Part shown: one piece after another, positions 1 to 11,768 of the stretch | Position numbering within the stretch: the first letter of the stretch is position 1 | Layout: every line of letters starts with the position of its first letter | DNA from: Strongylocentrotus droebachiensis | Taxonomy: Eukaryota > Echinodermata > Echinoidea > Camarodonta > Strongylocentrotidae | Assembly (NCBI GenBank): GCA_035222895.1 | Contig: JAVYIG010007210.1 | Coordinates: 41,554 to 105,553, forward strand | DNA length: 64,000 bases | Direction of reading: 5' to 3' | Notes under the pieces: model-generated | The model's input: the letters and a program-made list of their open reading frames with translations, nothing else | The model's database searches: none | Told to the model about the DNA's origin: nothing | Position numbers and translations under genes: made by a program

Positions 1-102
1 CAACTTCATGTTTATCTGCAGATGCTTTTTTTCCCATAATTAAACCTTACTAAGAAAATCTATGCACCAAAAGGATTCTTCCTTTTGGAATAGCTTAAAA
101 CA

Positions 103-509
103 ATATATGGGTCATTCCATGAGGTTGGGGCAAAAACATATCCATGTAACCGAGGTATGAGATCTTCTATTACACACTGAAGAGTAATTCATCTGCTGAA
201 GATTTTTGATGCAATAATTATATAACTGTGCCCTGCCAATGTCATGCCCGTTTTAATTTAAAATAGATTTGATGTTAACATAAATTTGTTTGTTTATATA
301 CCTCTCTTAAAATGGACATCACATTTACATACTATATATACTTCTATTTCGGTGTGTATACAGTTTTTTATACGCAATGCTTGAATACTTTTAAATATAG
401 TTGGCTATGCTTTTTGTGCTGAAATCAACATGGTTCATACGAGACATAAAGTTTCTCAGTACTGGTATGTCACAAAAATTGCCCCAACCCGATGGAATGA
501 CCCATATAT
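103..509. mobile_element. MITE with GGGTCATTCCAT inverted ends
   Basis: The left end reads ATATGGGTCATTCCAT-GGTTGGGGCAA. The right end is its reverse complement, TTGCCCCAACCCGATGGAAT then GACCCATAT. There is no coding capacity. It sits in the intron just past BEN exon 7, with its right end about 20 bases from that exon's splice donor. Confidence 0.75.
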
Positions 510-530
510 AGATAGATTTGGAATGCTTAC

Positions 531-3500
531 CCAATATTGCAGACACAATGGTGCCATCAACACCGGCCAGACCTTTCGCCTCCAGGAGCTCCTCTTGGGT
601 GTAAAAAACACTCATCAGGTATAAGGCAACTCCTGATGCCTTTTTTTTACCTAAAGCCTCTCTTGTCGTATGCTCATAAACATACACACCTGCCCCAGGA
701 GACAGCTCCTTCATCTGAAAGTGAAGATAAACAAAATATATGGTTATGAGTCAGGTGTATTCTATATTATCTTTGTATCAAAATACAAAAATGGGGGGCC
801 AGGGGCTCAGTGTGATTTTGCCCTAGACTATTGAAATGACTACAGCCTTGTAGCTTTATGCAAGGAGTTCCTGTATTTTACGTCTTGATCACCTTGGGAA
901 CCTTCTTTCTAGGTTGAAAATAAAGAAAAGTTTATTATATTTCGGCCGGACCATGCATAACCAAAACAACACCAAATCACATGGAAACCTAACTTAGTTA
1001 TCTTTTAACACACTACAACAATTATTCTCATATCCTTATGAAATTGGCAACCATTCTATTAAAAAAAGTTAAACCCTCTGTAGGCGTCTGGACCAGATAC
1101 AACATTTTATCCAATATACTCACATGATGTCTCTCTGCTATTTCAGAGGCCATCCGGCCTTGTCTTGGTCTGTCTTCGTCTGTAAATTAATGGTAATAAA
1201 AGAAAAGGATATGAGCTAAATTTGCATATTAGCTTTTCTAAGTATGTGACAACATTTTAAAGGGAAAGTCCACCCTTATATTAAGTTGCTTTGAATAAAA
1301 GCAGACAAATAAGAGAAATGGATCAGTGAAACTTTTACGAAAATCAAAAAAAGGATAACAAAGTTTTTTTTTAAAGATGTGACTGATCAAACGCAAATTG
1401 GCAACTCTGTGACAGCACTTCAGAGCAGCTATCCTATTTATTTTACACTAAAACTTCCATTAATTTCTTTCTTTCATGGTTCTTGATGGAAGTGTAAATA
1501 TACATGTATTTCATAGAGGGGTGTGTCTAACAATATATCAAATGCATATAGGTACAATTAAATATTTCCTTCTGAGAAAATGGAAATATATCGAATTTTT
1601 AGGACACAACAAAATGGGAGAGCTGCCCGCAAGTGACGTCACGAAGTTGCCAATTTGCGTTTGATTGATTACAAATTTTAAACATCAAATCTTTCTTATC
1701 CTTTGTCGAATTTTCGTCAAACCTTCACTGATCCGTTTTTCTAATTTTTCTGCTTGTATTCAAAGCAGCTGGACTTCCCCTTTAACATTACTGCCAATTA
1801 ACATTTCTCCAAGTCAAAACAATAGCAGAACAAAAGTAACAATCTTTATCACGACAATATGACTATAAAATGAAACTATTAATCTTAATCAATACATGCA
1901 TTCACATTTGCTACTCGTTTTTGTACACATTATAAATAAGTTTGTACAGTCCGGTCTATACACCCGTGCTCGGGACCAAGCCAATTACCTCTGTATAACG
2001 AAATGTCATACTGAATACATAGGTTTTCAAATGTTTAAAATTGGGAATGGGAAAATTGCCTTGTTCTAACAAAATCTCATATCCATGCTGATTGTAATGG
2101 GAGTGGACTGTTAAATCTTGTGTAAACAAAATGAAGAAAAATTGAAAGGAACATACTCTCAATGCTGATGGCGTTGTGCTCTCTAAGCTGTCGAAGCTCG
2201 GCCTCCAGCTCCTCCACCCTGGCCTTCATTGCTGTGCAACTACGGCACTCTTGCGCTGGTGTTGCAGGCCCTTGTGGACGTGGCCTGGCCGGAGCTGTGG
2301 GTGTCTGTGGTGCAGGCGGCCCTTGTGGACGTGGCCTGGCCGGAGCTGTGGGTGTCTGTGGTGCAGGCGGCCCTTGTGGACGTGGCCTGGCTGGAGCTGT
2401 GGGCGTCTTTGGTGGCCCTTGTGGACGTGGCCTGGCCGGAGCTGTGGGTGTCTGTGGTGCAGGCGGCCCTTGTGGACGTGGCCTGGCCGGAGCTGTTGGT
2501 GTCTGTGGTGCAGGCGGCCCTTGTGGACGTGGCCTGGCTGGAGCTGTGGGCGTCTTTGGTGGCCCTTGTGGACATGGCCTGGCCGGAGCTGTGGGTGTCT
2601 GTGGTGCAGGCGGCCCTTGTGGACGTGGCCTGGCTGGAGCTGTGGGTGTCTGTGGTGGTGCAGCCGGCCCTTGTGGAACTTGCCTGGGAGCTGGGGGTGC
2701 TGGCTCTTCATTATCGGAGATACTGTCAATCTGTATTTATAGTCGGAAGAAAATTTCATTTGTGAATGCGTTTCATTATCATAGTTTATTATTATCATGT
2801 CTTTTCTTCTTAATCGTGTATTACTCAATTTACATCAATTAGTTTTCACGAGATATTGATTATACTAAAATGTGCAACAAGTTCTTTTTTCAATATGCCT
2901 TCTCCTTCTCCCCCATATACATGTAAAACATGGATCATTGGGGTTAATTTACAACAAAATCTGAATTTCAATCTTCATCTTTTTTTTTACTATATAAAAA
3001 TTTGAAGCAGTATGTATGCATGACTCTAGTCTAGAATTAATTTACGAAAAATAAAATCATTAATCAGATTAACATCAAAAAAATATCACAAATGGGTAAA
3101 ATCATGCATATTCATAATTACCTCCATTGGCTCCTCACTGAGTGCCATCATAGCATTCAGAATGCCATCATCCCGTGCTTTCAGTAGACTCCTCCCAGAT
3201 CTCTTGGCAGCTATTGCTGCCTTCCTGGCAACGGCCTTTACTTTTTTAACCGACATACATGCTGTAGCCTCTGGAGCTGGTAGGGCAATTACTGGTGCGT
3301 CATCTGAGTCACTGCTGCTGGTCTGCAATTAAGATATACACGTGATTCACCTAAATATTGATTACAATGAAACTTGAAACAAACTAATCCCCTCTGACTG
3401 GGGGGTGTCATATTGACCTCTGTACGAAATCCATGACTGCCTTGCATACAATATCTGCAATTAAAGTGCGACATATTTGCCTTTATATTAACATTTAATT

Positions 3501-6500
3501 TGCACATGTGTGTAAAAAAATACTGCTTTTTCCAAAATTGCTCCAAAACACTGCAAAATTGTGCCTTTTGCCTAATCTTGCTGCATGTATTGTACATAAG
3601 AATAAAAAAAAAACAACAATAGGATACAAGAGAATTGATTTGAATTTTAAAAATTTGTCCATTACAATAATGTGCTCTGGACTATATATGCTACTCAGCA
3701 AGTTTTTAGAAAAAAATGAACCTCAATTCATACCTATTTTATTAAAACAAATTCATACATTAAAAAATATGTAAAATTAGGCATCTAATTTGCATAAATT
3801 ATAAGAAATAAGGTTATACAAGTCAGGGCTCTATACACACTTAACTTTTTTCATAGTCAGTCCAGATCATACCTTTTAGGGTTTGTGTGCATAATTAAGG
3901 CGTCCTGTCTTAAATTTTCAAATTTTAGGGGCCCAGAGTTCAAATTTACGGGCTGCATGTGTACCGGGCGCCTGCCTGTGTCAAGCCCTGAATAAGTAGT
4001 TTTCTAAAAAAAAAGGGTACTTCGACTTCCGTGCAATATTCACATATTTGACCTTCCATGGACCCCCCCCCCCCCTCCCCCAAGGCTTCAGTAAAAACTT
4101 GCACTCTCAAAGAGCCCAGTCAAAATTAAATTCCTGTAAATTAATTTACCTCTACCGGTAGATTGCGTCCCTTTTTTGGCACCACAGCCTTCCTTTTCCT
4201 GGAATTAGCACCAAGAGCCAGCAGCTGCTTCTGAAGCTGCTCCTTGTTCTCTGCATAGAAAAATTATAAAGACATGCATGCATGCATCGACATATAAAGA
4301 AATTGCATACCTCGCACGATCAGGAAAGGAAATTTATTGAAATTGATAAAATATTGATCTTGGTGAGATTGACCTTCTCTCTAAACCATGTTGTAATTAG
4401 CCTATGTTTCAAAATATTTTTGTCTCGATCCAGACATGCATGCTTACTCAACACACAAAGAGTTGGACTGAGGTGCACGCAGAACAGTACTCGCCGATAT
4501 TTAAAAAAAAAAAAATTCTTGATCAACAATTGGAAGATTGAGAAATATGGCGTTTATACAGTATCATCTTTATCGATTTCTGTGCCGTGTATTTTTTCAC
4601 TGCAAATTAATGGAAATGCATGTCCTCGACTAGTATTAGACCTATGTGTAAAAAATATATAGACTCTACTTACGACTTGTATTCAGAATCATGGCCGAGT
4701 ACCACTTCTTGTTAGGGGCATCATACGCCTCCCAACCATTGCTCGCCGTCTGTCTTGTCTCCATGCTTTTCACTATCTTCTTCACACCGTCAAGTGTGAA
4801 GATGACCAATGAATATTCTGCAAGAGACAAAGAAAAAAGTCTCTTGAATCATTTCATCAAGAATATAGTAGGTCTAAGCAAATTCAACCAGATATCAGAT
4901 ATTTTTTTGGTTATAAGTTAGAAGTACCGGTAGATCGCGGCCATGCCATGGGTGATTAATTTTGCCAGCTTAATAGGGATGTCAGACGCTCGCGCTGCAA
5001 TCCTGAAATCGAACCATCAATGTGCGTACGAGCCAACGGTGATTGTAGTCGAAATAAAACATGCAATCTTTAAAAATTCATTAAAAATCAAAATTAGCAG
5101 GAAAGAACTAATTGATTAAGAATTACCGTAGATTAAAGTTGTATTCCAATATTGGAAGCATTTTATTCACAAGTAGAATCGTAGAATCAATCAAAATATG
5201 GCAGTAAAGATGAGCTCTAATTCGCCCATTGGCCCTTTGCAAGCGTTTGAAACGCATTGAGGCAGCCATGGCACTGCTTTTCTGTGACCCTCTGAAAAAC
5301 TGTGCATGTTTACATCAAAATCTGGAGGTGATCCCGGGGTCACACAATGCCCAAATTTGGACATGCCATTCATGAAACTGAGAAAAAGAATCCATGCGCG
5401 TTGACTTTGTTGCCTACCCCGTACTTTTAATATATTTGAGCGGTAAAAAAAAGTTCCAATTTATAGCGATCTTTTTCTCATAAAAATTGACTTTTTGCAA
5501 AAGTCAATGTTAGTATATTTATAAGTGATATTCAAGCTATCTTTGAGCCAAAAATCTAAGGGAAATTTATTCAGGATCATCTATAGATAATCACAAACTT
5601 CCGATGTATACTACCCAAGACTGAACAACCATAAGTCTTGACACTCGCCCTCAACCCCTGGTGATTCTGTGCTGAACACGCACGGACCGAACAAAATATT
5701 TGCAGCTAGAAACTACTTTCCATGGATAAATTGAGAATTTTGATCGACTACAAACGTTGAATATAAGTTTTTCATAATTAAAGACTCCATTATTAAAGCA
5801 ATAACTCGGTATTTATTATAGAAAAAGAAGTTGAAATGTTGAATGTGTGTACGAGTGAAATGCCGGGAGGAAGTATAAATGAAAGAAGAGCGTGATGTTA
5901 TCATCAAGCCGCAATGGCCACGTGCGCGCACGTGGAAATTTCCATTGTAAGCGCCGGCATGTGGCTCTTCTTCTAAGTGTACAAACTCCCTCTTTAAAAA
6001 AGATGAAATGCAAGAAATTATTAAAACAATGTTTCAAGGGAAACTAAACACTGTTTCGAGGGAAATTACATAGAAATGAGCAATTCTAGTGACTCAGCTG
6101 TAATTGTAAATATACAGGTGTTATTCTCCGGATACATTTGTAACATTACAAGAGGTTTTCTGGACATTTACCATATTTGTTTTCCTTAATCAAAAAGCAA
6201 TTTTAAATGTACTTGGAATTTATAGATCTATATATTTTTCCACCATGACTGCCAGAATTTTAATCCAAGTTTACATTGAAATATCATCTTATATTTGTAT
6301 CGCTGATTATTTGAAAATCTTTACTTGAAAATCATCGATCCTCCAGATCCTCAAATCGATCCTCAAATTTTATCAGGAAACATTTTTCCAGAATTTTTTT
6401 TTTTTTTTTTAATCTTTGTTTTTCTTTGTTTTTTCTTTGTTTTTCTTTGTTTGTTGCCATGGCAACCTTATATTTTAATTTTTAAACTGTTGTGGAAAGA

Positions 6501-7794
6501 TGTCCCTGTTATTATCTTGGAATGCAAAGTGTTTTGAGTAGCAATTTGATCTGGAAAGTAAATACCGGTAGGTCTATATTACTTTTTAAATATTTTCTTT
6601 TATTTTCTTTGTTTTGTTTCCATGGCAACAATATATTTAATTTCAAGGTTTCTCTTAAAAATGTGAATAAAAAGAATATAATGAAGAAAAGTTCTCAATT
6701 TCAATGAGAAATAAGATATACTTTTTGAGATATGGCTCATCAAACCATGGACTTACTAATACTAGTAAGTCCATGATCAAACAATGCTTGCAATGTTGAG
6801 GTAGGGTCTATGTACTCTTTACTATGTACTTAAATTACACTCGGTGCCATGCTTACATTGTAAATTCCTATGCAAAAACTTCAGGAAATACCCCTAGAAT
6901 CTAAATAAAAATATTAAAAAATTAATATCTCAAGAATCGATTTATAGACTCTATTTTGACTCCATTTTTTCCCCATATTGAATGATAAATTGTGTTCTCC
7001 AAATACAGTGCAAAATTGTCATGATTTAATGGACTTCAATTTTTAGTCTAACATCCCTAGATCTACTATAGATCTAGACCTAGGTGCCATGCTGTCGACA
7101 TTCCATCATCACGAGTAGAGTCTATGCAGACTCAATTTCCTACCAGATCTAGAAGTAGGGTAGATCTATCTGGAGAATTTTTTTTGCTTATTTCACAATG
7201 ATATTAAAATCAAAATTTATTTATTATTTGCCGTTTTTCTATACACATTTCGGAATAACTCGATTGCTTGAATTGAAGCTCTGAGTCTGCATGCGCTGCA
7301 TGCACATGCACATGCAAGCAGTCGCATTACATTCAGATCAAACGGCCAACTGTATTGCGCTGCCGTATAATCACTGCTTGTGTGCAGATCGCGCTTCAAT
7401 TCAAGCGATCCAGTTATTTCGAAATGACTGTGAAGATCTATATAAAAACGGCAAATATTCATGCCCTTCTACCTGACTTTGGAGACTCAGATGCAAGTAT
7501 TTTAGGTTGTGAAATATCATAGGGTAAATTTGTACATGTTTGAAAATCATTATACAAGCTGCGAAACTACACTAGCGCAAAAAAAATAAACAAAAATAGA
7601 CATCTATGAATGATATGACGGAGTATGAAATATGACTGAACGATCGTATACGCGTGCAGTCAGAACGGCAGCTTTTTCGGACAACAGCACACATGCAGTG
7701 ATTGATAGCAATAATGCTCACCTTCATGATCGGCATCTTCGAACCTAGCAGGCTTTTTTCCGACTCTTCCTCTCCTTGAAGATGCACTTTCCAT
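531..7794 (-). CDS. BEN-domain protein gene, 3' end outside window
   Basis: Seven exons on the minus strand, reconstructed from splice signals: 7794-7722, 4817-4674, 4250-4150, 3322-3122, 2730-2157, 1179-1124 and 714-531. All junctions are in phase (1,1,0,0,1,0), giving 444 codons so far. The ATG has an in-frame TAA three codons upstream. Exon 1 is basic (RRGRVGKKPARFED). Exon 2 holds a module with YSLVIF and KKWYSAMIL, typical of the N-terminal region of invertebrate BEN proteins. Exons 3-4 are Lys/Arg-rich with acidic patches. Exon 5 has a Pro-rich 17-residue repeat followed by a coiled coil (KARVEELEAELRQLREHN). Exon 7 begins the BEN fold (YLMSVFYTQEELLEAKGL, then GVDGTIVSAI). BEN domains bind DNA and protein in chromatin repression, so a nuclear role is inferred. 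The final BEN exon(s) lie left of base 1. The family is fairly secure; no orthologue is named. Confidence 0.85.
1261..1781. mobile_element. TTAA-flanked MITE, AGGG-AAGTCCA family
   Basis: A 521-bp palindromic element flanked on both sides by TTAA (1257-1260 and 1782-1785). The left end is AGGGAAAGTCCA and the right end TGGACTTCCCCT. Internally, GCAAATTGGCAACTCTGTGAC on the left is mirrored by GAAGTTGCCAATTTGCGTTT on the right. Other copies lie at 28198, 29198 and 60362. A TTAA duplication is the hallmark of piggyBac-type insertion, so a non-autonomous piggyBac-like MITE is inferred. It lies in an intron of the BEN gene. Confidence 0.8.
1965..2118. repeat. Dispersed repeat, copy A (GGACCAAG..GGGAGTGGACTG)
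   Basis: This stretch shares a series of blocks with 18541-18680: GGACCAAGC-AATTACCTC, GTATA, TTTGAAAT-like spacer, GAATTGCCT and AATGGGAGTGGACTG. It is non-coding, in a BEN-gene intron just downstream of exon 5. The family is unknown; it is probably a decayed MITE. Confidence 0.6.
2265..2690 (-). repeat. Coding minisatellite in BEN gene, 51-bp unit with 147-bp higher-order unit
   Basis: Nine units read on the minus strand as PQGPPAPQTPTAPARPR-type repeats. CTTGTGG start points (plus strand) are 2271, 2322, 2373, 2418, 2469, 2520, 2565, 2616 and 2670, giving spacings 51,51,45,51,51,45,51,54. Blocks 2271-2417 and 2418-2564 are nearly identical, so a three-unit 147-bp block has itself duplicated. 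All spacings are multiples of three and the frame stays open. The 45-bp units drop two residues (PPKTPTAP). Confidence 0.9.
3824..3990. mobile_element. Small MITE with CAGGGCT ends
   Basis: A 167-bp stretch that starts CAGGGCTCTATACAC and ends CAAGCCCTG, with terminal CAGGGCT/AGCCCTG inverted repeats as in many hAT-type MITEs. No clear 8-bp target duplication is visible. It lies in the intron between BEN exons 3 and 4. Confidence 0.45.
6453..6466. promoter_or_regulatory. Perfect X-box palindrome GTTGCCATGGCAAC (RFX-type site)
   Basis: GTTGCC-AT-GGCAAC matches the consensus RFX X-box (two half sites, two-base spacer). It lies in BEN intron 1, about 1.3 kb downstream of the start codon. A degenerate partner, GTTTCCATGGCAAC, is at 6616-6629. 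Both follow a TTTCTTTG-rich tract. Function is inferred from the motif only. Confidence 0.45.
7226..7456. mobile_element. Palindromic MITE with ATTTGCCGTTTTT ends
   Basis: A 231-bp fold-back. The left arm contains ATTTGCCGTTTTTCTATA, TTCGGAATAACTCGAT and GCTTGAATTGAAGC; the right arm mirrors each block and ends AAAACGGCAAAT. The arms are about 85 bp with mismatches. It lies in BEN intron 1, 266 bases from exon 1. Confidence 0.75.
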
Positions 7795-7859
7795 GATGTG
7801 TTATCAAACAGACGTAGCCTTCAGAAATCTGTAGTATATTGCTTTATTAACTCGTTAAT

Positions 7860-10800
7860 TACCTTGTGCTGGACAGAAATAAGCGCGATATCGAGAAACG
7901 AAAATGTGCGGATCGAGTATGCGCGTAATCTGTTCGAAAACCGCGCGGAAATTTTTTCAAGATTTTGAAAAGGCGCATGCGCAGATTGTCGATCGATCGG
8001 GTAGCTGTGATGGGTACGGGTGTGTTCATCTACAGGAAGGAGGGCTGGCGTTAATTACTTCTGGATTATAAATTAAAGGCTGTTAATTTCGTTGAACGGC
8101 GCATGCAGATCGAGTGTGGGTCATAGGATTCAAAGCGATGATTCTACCAATGTTGATCTTAATGATTTTTCAATTTATCTGTCGTTGTCAACATGCAGTT
8201 ATGAACCATTTGATACACTTAATTTTAATGGGGGGAAAAGGCAATTGAAAAAATAAATATTTTTACAATGTATAAATATTGTTTTTTTATTAAAAGACGA
8301 ACACAGCTAAAAAAATTAACTTCTTAAAATCGAAGCTAAACCATGGGCGTTGCCAGGGAGGATCGCTCACTTTCGACTGCGGTAAGCAGCGCACGAAGAA
8401 CAGGAACAGAGAAAGTATATATATAATATATATATATTCAAAGTATTAACAAAATAAAGATACATCGTAAAAAGCCCTAGGGTGTTATAATTTGATATCG
8501 GTATACCTAATGTTAATTAATATAAACTTTTTGACATTGAATTCTTATGTTTTTTTTTAATACCATTACCCCACTGAAAAGTGCCTCTGCACCAACCCCC
8601 CCCCCCCCCCCCCCCCCCCACCGTGGTGCATTGCCTGCTGTTCGTTGTTCTCCTCTAGATGTAGATCGACCTTTTATATTTACCGTATGCCCTTTTAGTC
8701 GACCAAAACGTCTAGTAATTACCCGCTGAAAGACCGTCTTCAATATTTGAAACAACTCAGACTGCCCTTTTTAGTGCTATGCTAAAGTCCGATATAGCCT
8801 GGAAATGACGTTAAAAAATGATATTGCCTTCTAAGACAGCTATAGGGCCGTAAATGTCTCCCTTTTAAATGCCCAAAAAGTGCCACCTTCTCAGTATACC
8901 CACATGATATAGAATTATTTGTGACGAATGAAAGCTGTTTAATTAATTGAGGAAGTATACTCTTTGATATTCAAATAAGTCCTTTTCAAGAAGCTCATGT
9001 AAACTTCAAAAATTGCGCTACTTAACTGCTGCTATGCACAGCCTTGACCCATAACAAATAATTCCCCTTGAAATCACCAAGATATATTTCACAACGTGAT
9101 CTTTAAAGCTATATACCTTTTTAACTTGAAAGAAATTACCATTTAAATTATAAAATTTTCACGTGACAATAATGCCTTTCCCGATCTTGAATTATATATG
9201 CTCCCTAAGTCGGCCTAGTCATTTGTTCGATATCATATTGCTTGTACAATATAGTAGTTTCCAGGCTACTGAAAAGCACATTGCCAAATAAAGGCCAAAC
9301 ATGTTAAAAAAATCGATGCCCTTATAACGGCAGGGTGTAGGCATATATTTGCCCCGGCCTCCCCCGAAATAAAATCATTAAATTAGCCTATTCTGGTCGC
9401 TGAACCCGATCAACGCGTACATCCGGTATAGGTTAATTGAGAACATATCTTTCTTTTTTTTTTCTTTCCGTTTTTATTGAAAATAATCTGACATAACAAA
9501 AATCAATAACATCAAGATATTCAAACATAGTATCAACAACAACAAAAAAACCACAAAAAAAAAGAAAAAAGAAAAAAAAAAGAGCATATATCTACCACTT
9601 TAACGATTATCTCATTATGAAAACAAGCTGACGAGTTAACATCGGTCTATAACTTTTAATCTTTTTATAATAATTCATTCTCTTATCGTGGGATGGTCGA
9701 GGCATGCATGTCCTTATAAAACTCCACCGAGTATTTCCTTAGATAATTATACTCTGCTCGGTCGCAATATGATTACAAAGAAATGGCAGCAAATTATTGT
9801 TTTAACATTATTTTAAAAACACATCCATGTCGTAAAAAAAAAGGAACTATAGGCCTACCATCGCACTACGATGCCCAGGCGATTTCTAAAGATTCTTCGA
9901 TCTTCTTCTTAAGTATACTCCTCAACGTCCCGTTAGGAACCAAACGAGGAGGATGAAGGTATTTGAGATAGGATTGGGAAAATGTATTTTCGTCCTGAAT
10001 AAGGTACGTATACGTCTAGCTGCTTCAGTATCATGGAGCGATATTGAAATTGCATGATTATCTAGCTATAATGATCTTTATTTTTGCATTTCGATCTCCA
10101 ACTAGAAGGCGATTTCGATATAAATATCGTGTCGTATATCCATTTTCAACCAGTTTACATTCAAAATCTTTCTTGAGAGTCGCGAGGATAAAATTTACAT
10201 ACCCCGGCCATGTATATTTTGCAATTTGTTTCAAAATCCAATATAATTTTAGTCGGGTCGTGAACGCAGAGGCCTTATGAAAATGGAATTAAGCTGCCAT
10301 AATTAATATGAAATGAAAGTAGCTGACAATAAATATTGATGTATAAAAACGCTCGTAAAAAGATTATTATAGGCCAATACTGCCAATACTTTGCCGAAAA
10401 TTGTGATGCGATAGCAATGTTATTTTAGATAAGGACATGTTGAAACGATCAGTATTTAAAAAAAAAATGATTCTATGTAATGTATTCATCAGAATGGAGA
10501 TCTTAATTCGGTAATTTTCCACTTTGTGTCGAATATCCTTTGTAAGAGCTAGCCGGCTTTTTGTTGGTGGTACGTGCCCCACTGACCAACTTTGAAGAAC
10601 GCGCTCCGCCGCCCCCGATCTATACAGGCCTAATCTTATAGGCCTAAATTTCATAATAGTCATGGAGAAAACATGCATGCTAATAAAATCCATGTCTTTA
10701 TGAAATATAACCCCAACCCAAGAGTCATAACCCGATAGAGTGAAATCGTTTATAAATGACTAAAATTCATATCAAAATGCGCCTATATAGCGGGGGCAGA

Positions 10801-11500
10801 GGCGTCGATCGCTATAATTATAGAGAAAATGTTTGTCAGCAAATTTTTAATTTTTGATAGGCTGTCGGCAAATCGCAACAAGTTGATGGACCTTTTTTTT
10901 TTCTTCAGCTTTCTTGTCGGCAAATTTGGTCCGAAACCCCCATTCATAATGGTCTAGCGACGCCCCTGAGCGGGGGGGGGGGGGGGGGGGGGGAGGAGGG
11001 GGTCCTATTTTGCTTGTTTGCATAGACAATTTTACCTATCTTGTCGATAAGTTTCAAATATCTTTAAGTTGTTGTGGATCGAGGCACCTTAAAACAAATA
11101 TAGAGAGGGGCGACAAATGAATTGGGGGTGCCACGAAAAAATATACTCATGAGGGGCAAAAAGAGCTTATGGAAAGTCATTTCAATTGAAATGGTAGCTA
11201 GGGTCTATATTTCGTTGATATTTTTTCCAGCAATTCCTACAAGTTTATTCTGAGTATATAGGTTTTCCCTCTTGGTTGGATATTCTTGACATTGATTTGT
11301 GACTCATTGGGGATCGCGATTCACCCAATTCACAATTACGCAGGCAAATAACATGTTCTAGATCGTCACTTGCCATCCTACGGTTTGAAAATCCTATATC
11401 CTGCTGCAAACCGATGACAAGGGAATCTTCACTTGGCATTGATATCCTACTATTTGAAAATAAAATTCGCGTAGGCCCTACTGCATATATCTACTTGAAC
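7860..11500. other. Intergenic region, no gene seen
   Basis: The interval between the 5' ends of the divergent BEN and TNP2 genes. CpG-rich sequence at 7880-8000 next to the BEN start may be its promoter. The rest is AT-rich with a C24 run (8596-8619), a pyrimidine/purine-rich tract at 9455-9590, and a G21 run (10973-10993). Short ORFs here have no family features. Confidence 0.5.
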
Positions 11501-11768
11501 TGCGTCTCCGGCGCTATACTATCGCTGTTGCGCAGTAGCAGTGCAGTAAGTAATACACTGCGATCGCAGATCGCGATATGATTCGAATGCGCCGCGTGAC
11601 GTACGTCCGTACGGTACTATAGCGCTAGCGCTAGCACTAGCAGGCCCATATACCCGCGTCGTTTAATTTGTTAGCTGCGCTGCATGCATGCAGCATATCG
11701 TACTCCGCACGTGTTTTGTGCATGTAATATTTTCCATTAAGCGCCTGTGATCCAATATCGCCTGAAAT
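11500..11768 (+). promoter_or_regulatory. CpG-rich 5' region of the transposase gene
   Basis: The 11500-11720 stretch is markedly richer in CpG than its AT-rich surroundings. It carries palindromic clusters such as TAGCGCTAGCGCTAG and GCGATCGCAGATCGCGAT. It directly precedes the start codon at 11769, so it may hold the promoter or subterminal transposase-binding repeats. No TATA box or CACTA terminus was identified. Confidence 0.35.

Larger units (their letters stand above)
4818..7721 (-). other. BEN gene intron 1
   Basis: A 2.9-kb intron from GTGAGC at 7721 to TTGCAG at 4818 (minus strand). It contains the 7226-7456 MITE, the X-box pair and AT-rich sequence with scattered TAGATCTAG motifs. 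No coding exon was seen in it. Confidence 0.7.

Noticed and set aside
1..530. Final BEN exon near the left edge (minus strand, AG at about base 21)
   Set aside because: The putative acceptor lacks a pyrimidine tract and too few bases follow to test the BEN ending; not annotated.
2162..2842. Plus-strand Gly/Ala-rich and Trp/Cys-rich ORFs
   Set aside because: Shadows of the minus-strand BEN exon; the plus frames do not connect to splice sites, whereas the minus frame joins exons on both sides in phase.
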